Shown: positions 62,200 to 64,000 of the stretch, piece after piece
Position numbering within the stretch: position 1 is the stretch's first letter
Layout: each line of letters begins with the position of its first letter
DNA from: Salinispora vitiensis
GTDB taxonomy: Bacteria > Actinomycetota > Actinomycetes > Mycobacteriales > Micromonosporaceae
Reading direction: 5' to 3'
Length of the DNA: 64,000 nucleotides
Assembly: GCF_000378825.1 (NCBI RefSeq)
Contig: NZ_KB900388.1
Span: 3,815,654 to 3,879,653, forward strand
Made by a program: the position numbers and the translations under genes
Notes under the pieces: generated by a model
Databases searched by the model: none
Seen by the model: only the letters and a program-made list of their open reading frames with translations
What the model was told of the DNA's origin: nothing

Positions 62200-63231
62200 G
62201 TGCTTCCCTCCAGCAGGCCCGAGACCGGCCGTGAGCCCTGGCCCGAACAGCCTTCCAGCGGTCCGCCCGCGCCGCGGGCCGGCGGTGACGACGGGCGGCC
62301 GGAGCGCGGCGGCCCACGCCGAGCCCGACGGGACGGGGACCCGGGCCGTCGGGCTCCGGGCGATCCCGGTGACGGCCAGGACCAGGACGCGGAGGAGACC
62401 CCGCCGGTCGCGGTGCGTCGATCCGTCGCGTTGGCCGTCGCCGGCTTCGCGGTGCTGCTCGGGATGGGCCTGGCGCTGGCGGCGCAGACCAGCGGCCCGG
62501 GGCACCGGATACCGTTCACGGTCGTCATCTTCGGCGTCCAGGCGCTCTCGGTGCTGGCCTGGACGATGGCGTTTCGCCCACCAGCGCTGATGACGGTGGC
62601 CGGGGTGGGTGCCGCCGCCGCGATCGTCGCCGACACCGTCGCCGTCCGCAGTGATCCGGCCCGGCTGATGCCGCTGGTGCAGGTCCTGCTGGTCGGCCTG
62701 GTCGCTGCGGTCGCGGGGCAGTTCATCCGGCGGGTGGACCGGGCGCAGGTTCTCGAATCGCTGCGTGGCACCGTGCTCATCGTCGCCGGGTCCGTCGCCC
62801 TGCCCACCATGATCGTGCTCACCCGGATCCCGATGGGCACCCAGGTCCTCACGGTCTGCCTGGTCGCGGCCGGGGCCGCGCTCGCCGTAGCCCGGATCGC
62901 CGACGCGTTCGCCGCCTGGCCCCGGCTGGCCCCCCAGGTGCCACGGGGCGCCGTCGGCGTGGTTGGCGGCGCCATGGTCGGCACCATGATCAGCGCGGTC
63001 CTGGGCAGCTACCTCGTCACCCCGTTCACCCCGACCCGGGCTGCGATCATGGGGCTCGTCGCGGCGGTCGTCGCCGTCCTGGCCGACCTCGCCGTCGGGT
63101 TTGCCGAGGTGGGTCGGGAAATGGCCGGTGAGCCGACCCCCGGGTGGGCCATTCAGCACATCCAGGGTCCACTCACCGGCTTCGCCCTCGCCGCGCCGGC
63201 CGCGTACATCCTGTGTCATCTGGTCCTCTGA
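62200..63231 (+). CDS. Polytopic membrane protein with disordered N-terminus, unrecognised
   Basis: A 343-residue protein. Residues 1-70 are Pro/Gly/Arg/Asp-rich and probably disordered; about eight to nine spans follow (SVALAVAGFAVLLGMGLALA, PALMTVAGVGAAAAIVADTV, VLLVGLVAAVAGQFI and others). The GTG 62200 lacks a strong ribosome site and the start may be later. The gene is divergent from glnR and upstream of the LmeA-like gene by about 100 bases. Similar proteins occur in actinomycetes near this place, but I know no function. Confidence 0.75.
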   Translation: MLPSSRPETGREPWPEQPSSGPPAPRAGGDDGRPERGGPRRARRDGDPGRRAPGDPGDGQDQDAEETPPVAVRRSVALAVAGFAVLLGMGLALAAQTSGPGHRIPFTVVIFGVQALSVLAWTMAFRPPALMTVAGVGAAAAIVADTVAVRSDPARLMPLVQVLLVGLVAAVAGQFIRRVDRAQVLESLRGTVLIVAGSVALPTMIVLTRIPMGTQVLTVCLVAAGAALAVARIADAFAAWPRLAPQVPRGAVGVVGGAMVGTMISAVLGSYLVTPFTPTRAAIMGLVAAVVAVLADLAVGFAEVGREMAGEPTPGWAIQHIQGPLTGFALAAPAAYILCHLVL

Positions 63232-63332
63232 GCGGTCGGAGCGCCACCGGTCCGGGTAGCCTCGCCGCAGCGACGGCGGTGCCGGGGAGGACGACGGCGG
63301 TGACAGAAGCGATGGCGGTGCCAGGAGGAGCT

Positions 63333-64000
63333 GTGACGACCGAGGAGCGCCCGTACCAGGACGAACGCCCCCGATCCCGGCGTGGGCGACGCGTACTCGT
63401 CGTGCTCCTGGTCCTGCTTCTGGGCCTGGTCGGGCTGGTGGTGGTGGCTGACCGGGTGGCAGCGGGGGTCGCCGAACGCGCACTGACCGAGCAGGTTCGC
63501 GAGGAGCTCGTCAAGGAGGGTGTTCAGGCCGGGCCGCCCGAGGTCGAGATCGGCGGCTTTCCCTTCGTCACCCAGGTCCTCGACGGCCACTACGAGCGCA
63601 TCTCCATCCGGCTCGCTGAGGTCCGGGGATCAGTCCAGGGCGACGTGCTGGCCCTGCCGACCCTCGACATCGACGCCTACGACGTGACCGCCTCGCTGGA
63701 CACCCTTCGTTCCGGACGGGGCGGGGTGACCGCCGGGAGCGTCACCGGCACCGGCACCATCAGCTACGAGAGCCTCGCCGCCCGGCTCGACCAGGAGGGG
63801 CTGACGCTGGGGGAGCGGGACGGCCGACTCGCGGTGACCGCCCCGGTGGAGCTCCTCGGGCAGCGGGTGCCGGTCAGCGGCATCGCCGACATCACGGTTG
63901 ACCAGGGCCAGGTGTCGCTGCGGTTCACCGACCTGACCGCCGAGGGCATACCGAACGGCTCGCTGGTCCGGGCGTTGCTGAGCACCTTCGCCGAGGGCAT
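63333..64000 (+). CDS. DUF2993/LmeA-like lipid-binding protein (3' partial)
   Basis: The frame is open to the window end; 222 codons are seen. The N-terminus has a span (VLVVLLVLLLGLVGLVVVAD), followed by DRVAAGVAERALTEQVREEL, GPPEVEIGGFPFVTQVLDGH and a long beta-rich part (VTAGSVTGTGTISYESLAAR). This order is the DUF2993 pattern of LmeA, which supports lipid transport or mannan elongation in mycobacteria. AGGAGGAG precedes GTG 63333 by few bases and fixes the start. The end is cut by the window border. Confidence 0.86.
   Translation, partial: MTTEERPYQDERPRSRRGRRVLVVLLVLLLGLVGLVVVADRVAAGVAERALTEQVREELVKEGVQAGPPEVEIGGFPFVTQVLDGHYERISIRLAEVRGSVQGDVLALPTLDIDAYDVTASLDTLRSGRGGVTAGSVTGTGTISYESLAARLDQEGLTLGERDGRLAVTAPVELLGQRVPVSGIADITVDQGQVSLRFTDLTAEGIPNGSLVRALLSTFAEG

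Noticed and set aside
62143..63483. 446-codon minus-strand frame at the right end
   Set aside because: Opposite to a membrane protein gene and the start of the LmeA-like gene; composition is Gly/Asp/Arg-rich without domains.

Overview
The window is high-G+C DNA from an actinomycete. Gene content points to Micromonosporaceae (Salinispora or Micromonospora type); this is inferred from content, not from a database match. Supporting signs are a mycothiol synthase, an atypical GlnR regulator, PHO boxes of the Streptomyces kind, an actinobacterial SAM-IV riboswitch, a DUF3263 gene, many GTG/TTG starts and translationally coupled operons (ATGA or GTGA overlaps). No rRNA, tRNA, insertion sequence, prophage or CRISPR array was seen.

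Layout. 1-4.4 kb: end of a DUF4032 gene, then an amino-sugar operon on the minus strand (SIS isomerase/deaminase, ROK kinase, nagA) divergent from a DeoR regulator, with two matching operator-like boxes between them. 4.5-11.2 kb: ABC exporter pair, DUF3263, small membrane protein, acetyltransferase, CDC48-type AAA ATPase, methyltransferase. 11.3-16.4 kb: a hydrolase fused to an ABC ATPase with its permease, a GntR remnant, and a PadR regulator facing a membrane protein with a PadR-partner-type N-terminus. 16.5-25 kb: accessory genes (ArsR/MFS pair with an operator palindrome, LPXTG surface protein, putative lipoprotein, FtsX-type ABC pair) and repeat-bearing spacers. 25.2-31.4 kb: threonine synthase behind a SAM-I riboswitch, acetyltransferases, paaN, a DUF574 methyltransferase. 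31.6-34.3 kb: cold-shock gene and stand-alone groEL behind two CIRCE operators. 34.4-50.6 kb: acetyltransferase, polytopic subtilase, glpD, FAD-linked oxidase, FUSC-type membrane protein, cysteine-desulfurase-like enzyme behind a SAM-IV riboswitch, PrsW-type protease, GroES-like protein, AI-2E transporter, DinG-type helicase, DUF402. 51-59.3 kb: phosphate island (DUF47-pit behind one PHO box, NUDIX, phoU, pstSCAB behind a second PHO box, a receiver-like regulator lacking the phospho-aspartate). 59.3-64 kb: mshD, polysaccharide deacetylase, glnR, a membrane protein and the start of a DUF2993/LmeA-like gene.

How the parts fit. The left operon probably turns N-acetylglucosamine-6-phosphate into fructose-6-phosphate under DeoR control. 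Two different SAM riboswitch classes tie threonine synthase and a sulfur-handling PLP enzyme to S-adenosylmethionine level. The right end gathers phosphate uptake (PhoP-type boxes) beside the nitrogen regulator GlnR and mycothiol synthesis. The most unusual proteins are the hydrolase-ABC fusion (11.3-14.2 kb), the subtilase with about eleven N-terminal membrane segments (35.5-37.9 kb) and the phospho-site-less regulator at the end of the pst operon.
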